Under the pieces are notes generated by a model, which was given only the letters and a program-made list of their open reading frames with translations, did no database searches and had not been told where the DNA came from. DNA of 5,958 nucleotides. Source: Chloroflexota bacterium. Its GTDB lineage: Bacteria > Chloroflexota > Limnocylindria > Limnocylindrales > Limnocylindraceae. Made by a program: the position numbers and the translations under genes. The DNA lies in assembly GCA_947483025.1 (NCBI GenBank), contig CANKMK010000040.1, forward strand, positions 1 through 5,958. Direction: 5' to 3'. Within the stretch, counting starts at the first letter, position 1, and each line of letters starts with the position of its first letter. Below are positions 1 to 5,958 of the stretch, piece after piece.

Positions 1-139
1 CACCATTCGTATGGGCGTGCGGACCGCCGACCTCGCCCCAGGGCTCGATGCTGCTGGTGCCCGTGCCGCCGGCTTCACCCTTGCAGGCACCCGCGAGGCG
101 ACCGACGCCATCGTTGAGCAGCTCCTGGGCCTGAAGTGA
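1..139 (+). CDS. leuB: C-terminal end of probable 3-isopropylmalate dehydrogenase (5' partial)
   Basis: Only the last 45 codons are visible, reading from base 2 and ending with TGA at 137-139. The peptide has the pattern of the C-terminus of the isocitrate/isopropylmalate dehydrogenase family: a segment like 'GVRTADLA' followed about 20 residues later by 'GTREATDAIVEQL', which resembles the 'G.RT.D' and 'GT..M.DAI...L' elements closing LeuB proteins. LeuB oxidatively decarboxylates 3-isopropylmalate in leucine synthesis. LeuB-type enzymes can also oxidise 3-methylmalate in the citramalate route, which fits its position before cimA. The stop codon overlaps the GTG start of cimA (GTGA, 136-139), so translation is probably coupled. 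The catalytic and NAD-binding parts lie outside the window, so another beta-decarboxylating dehydrogenase is possible. The identification rests on a short tail and gene context. Confidence 0.55.
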   Translation, partial: TIRMGVRTADLAPGLDAAGARAAGFTLAGTREATDAIVEQLLGLK

Positions 140-1791
140 CCACCAGCGCCGCTGACCGCGAGCCCGTTCTTCTCTATGACACGACCCTGCGCGACGGCGC
201 CCAGAGTGAGGGGTTGATCCTTTCGCTGCAAGACAAGCTGCGCATCGCCCGCGCACTCGACGAATTCGGCATGCTGGCAATTGAAGGCGGATGGCCAGGC
301 TCCAACCCGAAGGACATTGAGTTCTTCGCGGCGGCGAAGAAGATTCGCTGGGAGCGCGCACGACTCGCCGCATTCGGCAGCACGCGCCACAAGTCGAACA
401 AGCCTGGCGACGATGCGAACCTGAATGCGCTCCTCGACGCCGAGACGCCAATCGTCACGATCTTCGGCAAGAGCTGGACCCTGCATGTAGAGGCAGTCCT
501 TGAGGCGTCCCGCGCCGAGAACCTCGCGATGATCTCCGAGAGCGTTGCCTACATCGCCGAGCGCGGTCGCGAGATGGTCTACGACGCCGAGCACTTCTTT
601 GATGGCTTTGAGGCAGATCGCGATTACGCGCTCGACACCCTGCGCGCCGCACGTGACGCTGGCGCCTCCACACTCGTCCTCTGCGACACCAATGGCGGCA
701 CGCTTACCGGCCGCATGTCCGAGATCGTGAAGGATGCACGCGCCACCCTCGCCGCCGACGCAGCAGCGAAAGAGATCGTCTGGGGAATCCACACGCACAA
801 CGATGCCGAGCTCGCGGTAGCGAATGCCCTCGCGGCGGTCGATGCTGGTGTGCGTCACGTGCAGGCGACGATCAACGGCTACGGCGAGCGTGCGGGGAAT
901 GCGAACATGGTCTCGCTTCTTGCCAACCTCGCCCTGAAGACGCAGCACACCGTTGCTGGCGCCGATCGCCTCGCTGACCTCTCCCACCTCTCCCATGAGG
1001 TGGCTGAGATTGCGAACCTTGCCCCCGATGATCACCAGCCGTACGTTGGCCGCTCAGCCTTCGCCCACAAGGGTGGCGTGCATGGCGCTGCACAGGTGAA
1101 GACGCCGCGCGCCTATCAACACATTGATCCAGCCCTGGTTGGTAACCGTGGGCGCCTGGTTGTTTCGGAGCTTGGTGGTAAGGCGAATACGGGGAGCCGC
1201 GCCGCCGAACTTGGCGTGGAGCTCGCGAACTCAGGACTCGATTCGAAGACCCTCTCAACGCTTGTTAAGGAGATGGAGGCGGGCGGCGCAAGCTACGAAG
1301 GTGCCGAGGCGTCGTTCCAACTGCTCGTCGAGCGCCACCGCCCAAGCTACGTCGCACCGTTCACCATCGTCGACTTCACCGTGATCGTTGAGCAGCGCGA
1401 AGGTGCTGCAGGGCGAGCAGAGGCAACCGTGCGCGTCGAGGTGGCGGGGGAGCGCCTCCACACCGCCGCCGACGGCAACGGTCCAGTGAATGCACTCGAC
1501 CGCGCGCTGCGCAAGGCGCTCGGCGCCTTCTACCCACAGCTTGATGCGGTGCATCTTGTGGATTACAAGGTGCGCATCCTCGACGGCGCTTCGGCGACTG
1601 GGGCGAAGACGCGTGTGGTGATTGATTCGGTTGCCGATGGTGAGACCTGGTCGACGATGGGCGTCGGCGAGAACATCATCTCTGCGTCGGCAGCAGCCCT
1701 CGCCGACTCTCTGGAGTACGCGCTGCGCCTGCAGGGCGGCGAGATCACGCGTCGTTCAGAGCGCGACACATCGGGCGGTCGTTCGGCATGA
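136..1791 (+). CDS. cimA: (R)-citramalate synthase (CimA)
   Basis: This 551-residue cytosolic enzyme condenses pyruvate with acetyl-CoA to (R)-citramalate, opening the threonine-independent route to isoleucine. The N-terminal DRE-TIM metallolyase barrel is clear. DTTLRDGAQ is at residues 15-23 (catalytic Arg19, metal ligand Asp20), HTHND at 219-223 (metal ligands His219 and His221), NGYGERAGN at 247-255 (ligand Asn255), and HKGGVH at 311-316. A LeuA-type C-terminal regulatory domain spans about 405-540, with the dimer motif GENII at 511-515. 'EGGWPGSNPKD' after the first motif, together with the length, points to the CimA-like branch rather than 2-isopropylmalate or homocitrate synthase. The regulatory domain suggests feedback inhibition, by isoleucine in characterised CimA enzymes. 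GTG at 136 is the only plausible start: it lies 14 codons before the first motif and overlaps the preceding stop by 4 bases. I see no strong Shine-Dalgarno sequence, consistent with coupling. The stop overlaps the pheA start. Confidence 0.93.
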   Translation: MTTSAADREPVLLYDTTLRDGAQSEGLILSLQDKLRIARALDEFGMLAIEGGWPGSNPKDIEFFAAAKKIRWERARLAAFGSTRHKSNKPGDDANLNALLDAETPIVTIFGKSWTLHVEAVLEASRAENLAMISESVAYIAERGREMVYDAEHFFDGFEADRDYALDTLRAARDAGASTLVLCDTNGGTLTGRMSEIVKDARATLAADAAAKEIVWGIHTHNDAELAVANALAAVDAGVRHVQATINGYGERAGNANMVSLLANLALKTQHTVAGADRLADLSHLSHEVAEIANLAPDDHQPYVGRSAFAHKGGVHGAAQVKTPRAYQHIDPALVGNRGRLVVSELGGKANTGSRAAELGVELANSGLDSKTLSTLVKEMEAGGASYEGAEASFQLLVERHRPSYVAPFTIVDFTVIVEQREGAAGRAEATVRVEVAGERLHTAADGNGPVNALDRALRKALGAFYPQLDAVHLVDYKVRILDGASATGAKTRVVIDSVADGETWSTMGVGENIISASAAALADSLEYALRLQGGEITRRSERDTSGGRSA

Positions 1792-2624
1792 GCGAGGTAG
1801 CAGCCTACGCCGGCGAACCAGGCGCGTTCGCCGAGGATGCACTCCTCTCCTACTTCGGCCCTTCGGCACCATCACTGAGCGTCACCTCCTTTGGCGATGT
1901 ACGCGCAGCTGTTCTTGACGGGCGCGCGACCTACGGCGTTCTGCCGATCGAGAACCTGATCAACGGCACCGTGCGCGAGACGCTTGACCTACTGCGCGAT
2001 GGCGCGCTTGAGATCGTTGGCGAAGTGGTGGTGCCTGTCTCCCTCGTACTCGCCGCCCTTCCTGGTGTGATCCTTGAGCAAGTTGAGCGCGTCTATAGTC
2101 ACGCGCAGGCGCTCGCGCAGGCCGAGGAGTATTTGCGCAGCCGACCATGGGCGCTCCTCACGACCTACAACACCGCAGGAGCCGGAGCGATGATTCGTGA
2201 GCGCGGAGAGCGCGATGCCGCCGCTGTGCTTTCGCCACGCGCCGCCGCGATCCACGGCCTCACACCACTTACCGGCCCAATCGAAGGGGTGCAGGGGAAT
2301 CGCACGCGCTTCTGGATCGTGCAGCGAGCGGGTGGCTCAGCGGTGCGAGCCACCACGAGCCCTGCGCGCACCACCCTCCTGGTTGGTCTACGCAACGAGC
2401 CGGGCACCCTCCTCGCCGCACTGGCGGTGATTGCCAAGGCGGGCGTGAACATCAGCAAGTTGGAGTCGCGGCCGAATCGCGTGGGGGAGTGGGAGTACAT
2501 CTTCTGGCTCGACCTCGACGGCGCGGCCGACGCACCCGAGATTCTCGGCGTGATGGCGGGGCTTGCCGACGTGACGCTCGAGCGGCGCATCCTCGGCAGT
2601 TACCCACGAGGCGAGGCGCTCTAA
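1788..2624 (+). CDS. pheA: Prephenate dehydratase with C-terminal ACT domain (monofunctional PheA)
   Basis: This 278-residue enzyme converts prephenate to phenylpyruvate, the committed step to phenylalanine. The catalytic domain covers about residues 1-178: 'AYAGEPGAFAEDA' (6-18), 'PIENLINGTV' (53-62), 'YSHAQALAQ' (103-111), and 'GNRTRF' (170-175), with the catalytic Thr at 173. An ACT domain follows at about 190-275, with 'NEPGTLLAAL' (203-212) and 'ESRPN' (226-230), the usual phenylalanine-sensing elements. Feedback control by phenylalanine is therefore likely. There is no chorismate mutase domain, unlike the fused enzyme of E. coli, and the length is normal for the monofunctional type. Two signature positions depart from the family: Leu57 where Ser or Thr is usual after PIEN, and Ala106 where Pro is common in SHPQ. 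The ATG at 1788 overlaps the cimA stop (ATGA), so the genes are probably cotranscribed and coupled. Confidence 0.93.
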   Translation: MSEVAAYAGEPGAFAEDALLSYFGPSAPSLSVTSFGDVRAAVLDGRATYGVLPIENLINGTVRETLDLLRDGALEIVGEVVVPVSLVLAALPGVILEQVERVYSHAQALAQAEEYLRSRPWALLTTYNTAGAGAMIRERGERDAAAVLSPRAAAIHGLTPLTGPIEGVQGNRTRFWIVQRAGGSAVRATTSPARTTLLVGLRNEPGTLLAALAVIAKAGVNISKLESRPNRVGEWEYIFWLDLDGAADAPEILGVMAGLADVTLERRILGSYPRGEAL

Positions 2625-2625
2625 T

Positions 2626-2639
2626 CACGCCGCGGCGTG
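2626..2639. repeat. Perfect 14-bp palindrome in the pheA-aldehyde dehydrogenase gap
   Basis: CACGCCGCGGCGTG is identical to its reverse complement. It begins one base after the pheA stop and ends six bases before a -10-like element. As DNA it could be a site for a dimeric repressor placed in the promoter spacer. As RNA it could fold into a 5-bp stem with a 4-base loop at the end of the pheA message, but no T-tract follows, so it is not a standard intrinsic terminator. In GC-rich DNA a palindrome of this size may also occur by chance. Confidence 0.45.
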
Positions 2640-2645
2640 CGCCGC

Positions 2646-2651
2646 TAGACT
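2646..2651 (+). promoter_or_regulatory. Candidate -10 element of a leaderless promoter for the aldehyde dehydrogenase gene
   Basis: TAGACT fits the TANNNT -10 consensus and lies 8 bases before the ATG at 2660. Transcription would then start at or next to the start codon, as in leaderless mRNAs. No Shine-Dalgarno-like purine run occurs in the 35-bp gap, which supports this reading. No TTGACA-like -35 box is evident at 16-18 bp spacing, where the sequence is close to AATCAC. The call rests on one hexamer and its spacing. Confidence 0.45.
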
Positions 2652-2659
2652 CGCCCCAT

Positions 2660-4096
2660 ATGGAGCCGCAGAAGATCCTCGTCGCAGGCGTATGGGAGAG
2701 CTCGCCGAACCTCGTCGAGATTCGGTCGCCCTTTGACGGCCATCTGGTCGGCACGACGTATCTCGCAACGCCAGAGCAGGTCGAGCGCGCAGCTGCCGGA
2801 AGCGTCACCGGATTTGAAGCGATGCGCACACTTGGGGCATGGGAGCGTGGCGCGATCTTGCGCACTACCGCTGCAAAGATTGCGGAGCATCGCGAAGAGC
2901 TGGCGGCACTCCTCTCCGCTGAAGCAGGGAAGCCGATCCGCGATGCACGCGCAGAGATTGATCGCGGTGCGTTGACATTCCGGCTCGCTGCCGAAGAGGC
3001 GGAGCGGATGATCGGCGAAACGATTCCACTTGACTTGGCTCCTGCGAGCAAGGGCCGCCTCGGTATCACGCAGCGGTTCCCTGTTGGCCCAGTGCTTGGC
3101 ATCAGCCCATTCAACTTCCCACTGAACCTTGCCGCCCATAAGGTCGCGCCCGCCATTGCGGTTGGCTGCAGCATGGTGCTGAAGCCGCCAAGCGCCGATC
3201 CGCTGATCATGCTGAAGGTCGCCGAGATCCTCGTCGAAGCTGGCCTCCCTGCTGGCGGACTCAGTGTGATTCCCACCACGCGCCCCGATGCTGACCGCCT
3301 CATCGAAGACGAGCGCTTCAAGGTGCTCTCGTTCACTGGTTCACCAACCGTTGGTTGGTCGCTCAAGGGGCGTGCGGGAAAGAAGCGCGTCATCTTGGAA
3401 CTCGGTGGCAATGCCGCCTGCATCGTGGACGCAACCGCCGATCTTCCGTGGGCGGTGAAGCGCTCGCTCGTTGGCTCCTTCGCCTACGCCGGCCAGGTCT
3501 GCATCAGCGTGCAGCGCATCTTTGTGCACGAGTCCGTGGCCGACGCCTTTGAGCAGCAGTTCGCTGCTGGTGCCACGAAGCTCGTGCTCGGTGACCCAGC
3601 GAACGAGAAGACCGACCTTGGCCCGCTGATTGACGATGGCGCCGCGGCGCGCACCGCGCAGTGGGTGAGCGAGGCGGTCTCTGCTGGTGCGAAGGTGATT
3701 GCCGGTGGCGCCGCTGCAGATCCCAAGACGCCACGACTCTTCGCTCCAACCATCTTGGCGAACGTGCCGCGCGACGCGCGCATCTGCAGCGAGGAGGCCT
3801 TCGCCCCCGTGGTAATCATCGAACGCTTCAGCGATTTCTCAACGGCCATCGCCGCCGTGAATGAGAGTCGGTTCGGCCTGCAGTGCGGACTCTTCTCCAA
3901 CGATCTGGCACATGTGCGCGCCGCATTCAGCGAGCTTGAGGTGGGTGGCGTGATCGTGAACGATGTGCCGACCTACCGCATCGACAACATGCCGTACGGT
4001 GGCGTGAAGGATTCTGGTCTCGGCCGCGAAGGTGTGCGCTGGTCGATGGATGAGATGACGGAGATCAAGCTGCTCGTTCTCGCCGACCCGCAGTAG
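2660..4096 (+). CDS. NAD(P)-dependent aldehyde dehydrogenase, lactaldehyde dehydrogenase-like
   Basis: This 478-residue soluble enzyme of the aldehyde dehydrogenase superfamily oxidises an aldehyde to the acid with NAD(P)+. Landmarks in order are 'ISPFNFPLN' at 148-156 (Asn152 stabilises the intermediate), 'LKPPSADP' with cofactor-binding Lys175, 'FTGSPTVG' at 225-232, 'ELGGN' at 247-251 (general base Glu247), the nucleophile Cys281 in 'GQVCISVQR', and 'EEAFAPV' at 378-384 (Glu379 at the usual nicotinamide-ribose position). 'NDVPTYRIDNMPYGGVKDSGLGREG' type sequence closes the protein. The GQVCISVQR and NDVPTYR elements recall the lactaldehyde dehydrogenase-like (ALDH21/LactADH) branch, but the substrate cannot be read from sequence. 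The frame stays open upstream to 2489. However, ATG 2660 gives the normal family length, avoids overlapping pheA, and follows a promoter-like element. The gene is probably transcribed separately from the amino-acid operon. Confidence 0.92.
   Translation: MEPQKILVAGVWESSPNLVEIRSPFDGHLVGTTYLATPEQVERAAAGSVTGFEAMRTLGAWERGAILRTTAAKIAEHREELAALLSAEAGKPIRDARAEIDRGALTFRLAAEEAERMIGETIPLDLAPASKGRLGITQRFPVGPVLGISPFNFPLNLAAHKVAPAIAVGCSMVLKPPSADPLIMLKVAEILVEAGLPAGGLSVIPTTRPDADRLIEDERFKVLSFTGSPTVGWSLKGRAGKKRVILELGGNAACIVDATADLPWAVKRSLVGSFAYAGQVCISVQRIFVHESVADAFEQQFAAGATKLVLGDPANEKTDLGPLIDDGAAARTAQWVSEAVSAGAKVIAGGAAADPKTPRLFAPTILANVPRDARICSEEAFAPVVIIERFSDFSTAIAAVNESRFGLQCGLFSNDLAHVRAAFSELEVGGVIVNDVPTYRIDNMPYGGVKDSGLGREGVRWSMDEMTEIKLLVLADPQ
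3343..3359. repeat. Inverted repeat with 7-bp arms inside the aldehyde dehydrogenase gene
   Basis: ACCAACC and GGTTGGT are perfect reverse complements separated by GTT. They encode part of the 'SPTVGWS' stretch of the NAD-binding region. The arms could form a short hairpin in the mRNA. There is no T-tract and no reason from context to assign a function, and codon choice in a conserved motif could produce it by chance. Confidence 0.3.
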
Positions 4097-4101
4097 CGCG
4101 C

Positions 4102-5958
4102 CTACCCGCCGAGTTCGTCGCCCGCTGGGGTAGAGATTCGGGCGAGCGCCTCACGTACCGCCCGTCGCGCGCGCTTCGCACGGCGCTTCGCTCGGTCGAT
4201 CTCGTGATCTGCAAGACGGATCAAATCGCTGTGCTCCCCCTCAACGAGAATTTCGTGGTCACGCAGGCTCTCGATCGGCGCCGGTGCTTCGGGTGTTGGC
4301 GTTTCGCGTGCTGGCGTTGGCGCTGGGGACGGTGTGGTTGCAGGGCGTTCGGGGCGGATCGGAACGGCGGCGCGGCCGAGGAGTGCCGCAATCGCTCGCA
4401 CCGCTTCAGGGGGTGCCGGGGTCTCCGTCGTCAGGAGTCGCGGGTCGGCGTTTGGCGCTGCTGATGCGGGCTTGCGTTCGGTCACGCGCTTCCTCCCCGT
4501 CGTGGTTGTGCCAGCTGGCTCCTCTATTCTCGCCGATCGCGCAGCGGCAGGGGTTCCCCCGTTCGTGAGCGCAGCCAGCGCAGCGAGTGGATCATGCAGC
4601 AACTCGCCGTTCGCCTGTGCCGCAAGATCGGCCCACGGCTCGCTCGGCGATGAGTGGTGCTGCGCAACTCCCCAGAAGGCGACGCGCCCGTAGGCAGGCA
4701 GTCGCACCGTCAGCCCGTTGCGCACGAGCGAAGCGGTAGTCACCAGGAGACTGCGGTTGGTGATCGCATCGCGGAGCTCAGCCACATCACCAGCGGCTGT
4801 AGAAATGCCGAGCCGATCGGCAATCGTGCTGGCTGCGAGCCGGCCCGCTGGTGTGCCGGCAAGGGAGCTTGACGGCGCTACCGCTGGCGAGGCGTGGTGG
4901 ATGGTGATCTCTGCCCCTGTGTCGCTATTGAGAGCAATCACCAGTGTCCGCGCACTCCCGGCCGCGTTGCTGAAGGCATAGGCACTTTCACGCGCGGCCT
5001 TGGTGCCGCCCTTCGCATCAAACCAGCGGAAGTCAGCGACGCCGGCGAAGAGGTGCCGCGCCCGAAGGAGTGGGGCGATCTCGCGGTCATACCGCTCTAC
5101 ATGGTCGGCACTGATCGGGTCGCTAGTGCGTGGCGCGCGGTATTCCATGCCGTAGCGCTCGCGCTGACCCTCCCACTGCCCGTGACCGAGCATCGGCACG
5201 CCGGGGAGTGTCGCCGCCAACGTAGCCGCAAGGAGTGCACGGTCGCCGATGCCGAACCCCACGGCGGCCGGCTCCTCGTCGGGGGTGGTGAGGAAGTTCA
5301 CATAGCGACGCAGTAGTTCAGGGTCGTACGCCGTGGTGTCGCGCAGAATGGTGCGGTACTCCGCGTTCTTGCCGTCACGCAGCATTGTCATGAAGGCGGA
5401 GTTGTAGACGCGGTGCATGCCAAGGCCACGGACGAAATACCCCTCAAGGAGCCAGAAGGCTTCGGCGAGGAGCATCGTGCCAGGGAGCTCCTGCTCGACG
5501 CGCTCGACGACCTCACGCCAGAACTCGCGCGGTAAGCGCTTGGCGAACTCGCGGTCGCTCAGCGCAAACTCGCTGCGCGATGGAATCGCCGCCTCGATGC
5601 CGCGCGCCGGATACCAGAGTCGTCGAATGTGCTGCGCAGCGAGCGTCATCGCCGCATCGAAGCGAATGATGTCGGAACGTCGCGCGACGGAGAGGATCTC
5701 CTGGATCACCGCCTCACGCGCTTCCGCATTGAGATAGTCGATCTGGGCGGTGTCCTTCCACGGCATATTCGTGCCATCGTTGCCGTGATAGATGTACTGC
5801 AGGGAATCCTCAGCCCGGCGCTCGAAGGTGACGGCGGCATCATCACCACGCGCATACCCATCCTCGATGCGAATCGCGGTGCGGGGCTCTCCTGAGAGGT
5901 TCTCGCCGCTATAGCGATAGTTCTTGAATGGCGGATGCGCAGAGGAGAGGAGCAGCTC
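4102..5958 (-). CDS. GH13 alpha-amylase family protein, C-terminal part (5' partial at the window edge)
   Basis: The frame is open from the right edge to TAG at 4102-4104, giving 618 residues. It belongs to the alpha-amylase (GH13) superfamily, which cleaves or rearranges alpha-glucosidic bonds. The barrel parts visible include 'QYIYHGNDGTNMPWKDTAQIDYLN' type sequence and 'IIRFDAAM' with the nucleophile Asp (5656-5658). 'LLAEAFW' carries the acid/base Glu (5461-5463), and 'VNFLTTPDEE' carries the third Asp (5278-5280). 'GHGQWEGQRERYGMEYR' follows, then a beta-sandwich domain to about 4665 and a 'W.DLA...NG...LAAL' segment to about 4565. It resembles large, poorly characterised amylase-like proteins whose 'HRVYNSAFM' and 'PDEE' segments are distinctive. 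Region I (D...NH) would lie just upstream, outside the window. The ATG at 5764-5766 is internal, because homologous sequence continues before it. The last 150 or so residues are a Pro/Ala/Thr-rich tail with a basic end. Substrate and subfamily are undetermined. The gene is convergent with the dehydrogenase gene, 5 bp away. Confidence 0.88.
   Translation of the reverse strand, partial: ELLLSSAHPPFKNYRYSGENLSGEPRTAIRIEDGYARGDDAAVTFERRAEDSLQYIYHGNDGTNMPWKDTAQIDYLNAEAREAVIQEILSVARRSDIIRFDAAMTLAAQHIRRLWYPARGIEAAIPSRSEFALSDREFAKRLPREFWREVVERVEQELPGTMLLAEAFWLLEGYFVRGLGMHRVYNSAFMTMLRDGKNAEYRTILRDTTAYDPELLRRYVNFLTTPDEEPAAVGFGIGDRALLAATLAATLPGVPMLGHGQWEGQRERYGMEYRAPRTSDPISADHVERYDREIAPLLRARHLFAGVADFRWFDAKGGTKAARESAYAFSNAAGSARTLVIALNSDTGAEITIHHASPAVAPSSSLAGTPAGRLAASTIADRLGISTAAGDVAELRDAITNRSLLVTTASLVRNGLTVRLPAYGRVAFWGVAQHHSSPSEPWADLAAQANGELLHDPLAALAALTNGGTPAAARSARIEEPAGTTTTGRKRVTERKPASAAPNADPRLLTTETPAPPEAVRAIAALLGRAAVPIRPERPATTPSPAPTPARETPTPEAPAPIESLRDHEILVEGEHSDLIRLADHEIDRAKRRAKRARRAVREALARISTPAGDELGG
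4105..4550 (-). other. Low-complexity C-terminal tail of the GH13 protein
   Basis: After the last recognisable amylase segment the protein becomes rich in Ala, Pro, Thr and Arg. It includes a proline-rich run such as 'SPAPTPARETPTPEAPAP' (about 4270-4330), probably disordered. Two DHEI tetrapeptides follow within about 20 residues. Then comes a strongly basic stretch, 'DRAKRRAKRARRAVREAL' (about 4140-4200), likely a cationic helix, before the end at 'DELGG'. No known domain is recognised here. It could be an attachment or interaction tail, or simply lineage-specific low-complexity sequence. Confidence 0.6.

Noticed and set aside
976..1000. Tandem repeat-like 'ctctcccac/ctctcccat'
   Set aside because: It simply encodes LSHLSH within cimA, with two copies and no further extension.
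872..1258. Open frame of 128 codons on the - strand inside cimA
   Set aside because: Antisense to the metal-binding and HKGGVH region of cimA, with low-complexity Arg/Gly/Gln composition and no support as a gene.
2489..2659. Possible N-terminal extension of the aldehyde dehydrogenase (57 residues)
   Set aside because: It overlaps pheA by over 130 bases, is Arg-rich out-of-frame sequence without family similarity, and ATG 2660 gives the usual family length.
2452..3423. Long open frame of 323 codons on the - strand opposite pheA and the dehydrogenase gene
   Set aside because: It lies antisense to two well-supported genes, has Arg/Ser/Pro-rich shadow composition and no recognisable motif. GC-rich DNA commonly leaves such frames open.
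4093..4105. GTAG-CGCGC-CTAC as a bidirectional terminator between the convergent genes
   Set aside because: The stem is only 4 bp and no T-tract follows on either strand. It is formed largely by the two facing stop codons.
4894..5316. Open frame of 140 codons on the + strand opposite the GH13 gene
   Set aside because: It is the complement of conserved amylase sequence, with no ribosome site or family resemblance.
5764..5766. ATG at this place as the true start of the GH13 gene
   Set aside because: The same frame continues upstream to the edge with amylase-like sequence ('QYIYHGNDGTN' directly before it), and a start here would remove the first part of the barrel.

Overview
This is a GC-rich, gene-dense stretch of bacterial chromosome carrying ordinary metabolic genes. 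It holds three complete genes on the + strand, the 3' end of a fourth upstream of them, and a partial gene on the - strand that runs off the right edge. I see no rRNA, tRNA, CRISPR array, insertion sequence, phage gene or other sign of a mobile region. The gene order, the CimA-type isoleucine route, a possible leaderless start and the type of the GH13 protein would suit Chloroflexota (for example the freshwater Limnocylindria) or a related high-GC lineage. That placement is an impression from the sequence, not a measurement.

Positions 1-2624 look like one amino-acid biosynthesis operon. The tail of a probable 3-isopropylmalate dehydrogenase (leuB) overlaps cimA by a GTGA junction, and cimA overlaps pheA by an ATGA junction, so all three are probably translationally coupled. 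CimA makes (R)-citramalate from pyruvate and acetyl-CoA, the first step of threonine-independent isoleucine synthesis. LeuB-type enzymes act later in the same route and in leucine synthesis. PheA makes phenylpyruvate for phenylalanine.

Positions 2625-2659 are the only real intergenic gap. It contains a perfect 14-bp palindrome directly after the pheA stop and a TAGACT -10-like element 8 nt before the ATG of the next gene, with no Shine-Dalgarno sequence. This suggests an independent, possibly leaderless promoter for the aldehyde dehydrogenase gene at 2660-4096.

Positions 4102-5958 (- strand) encode a GH13 alpha-amylase-type protein, convergent with the dehydrogenase gene and separated from it by 5 bp. 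The three catalytic acidic residues of the barrel are present in the window; the N-terminal part lies outside. The protein ends in an unusual Pro/Ala/Thr-rich tail followed by a short, strongly basic predicted helix.

I found no convincing evidence of a new biological system. The points most worth a second look are the amylase tail, the palindrome/leaderless promoter, two substitutions in the prephenate dehydratase signature motifs, and the tight coupling of the isoleucine and phenylalanine genes.
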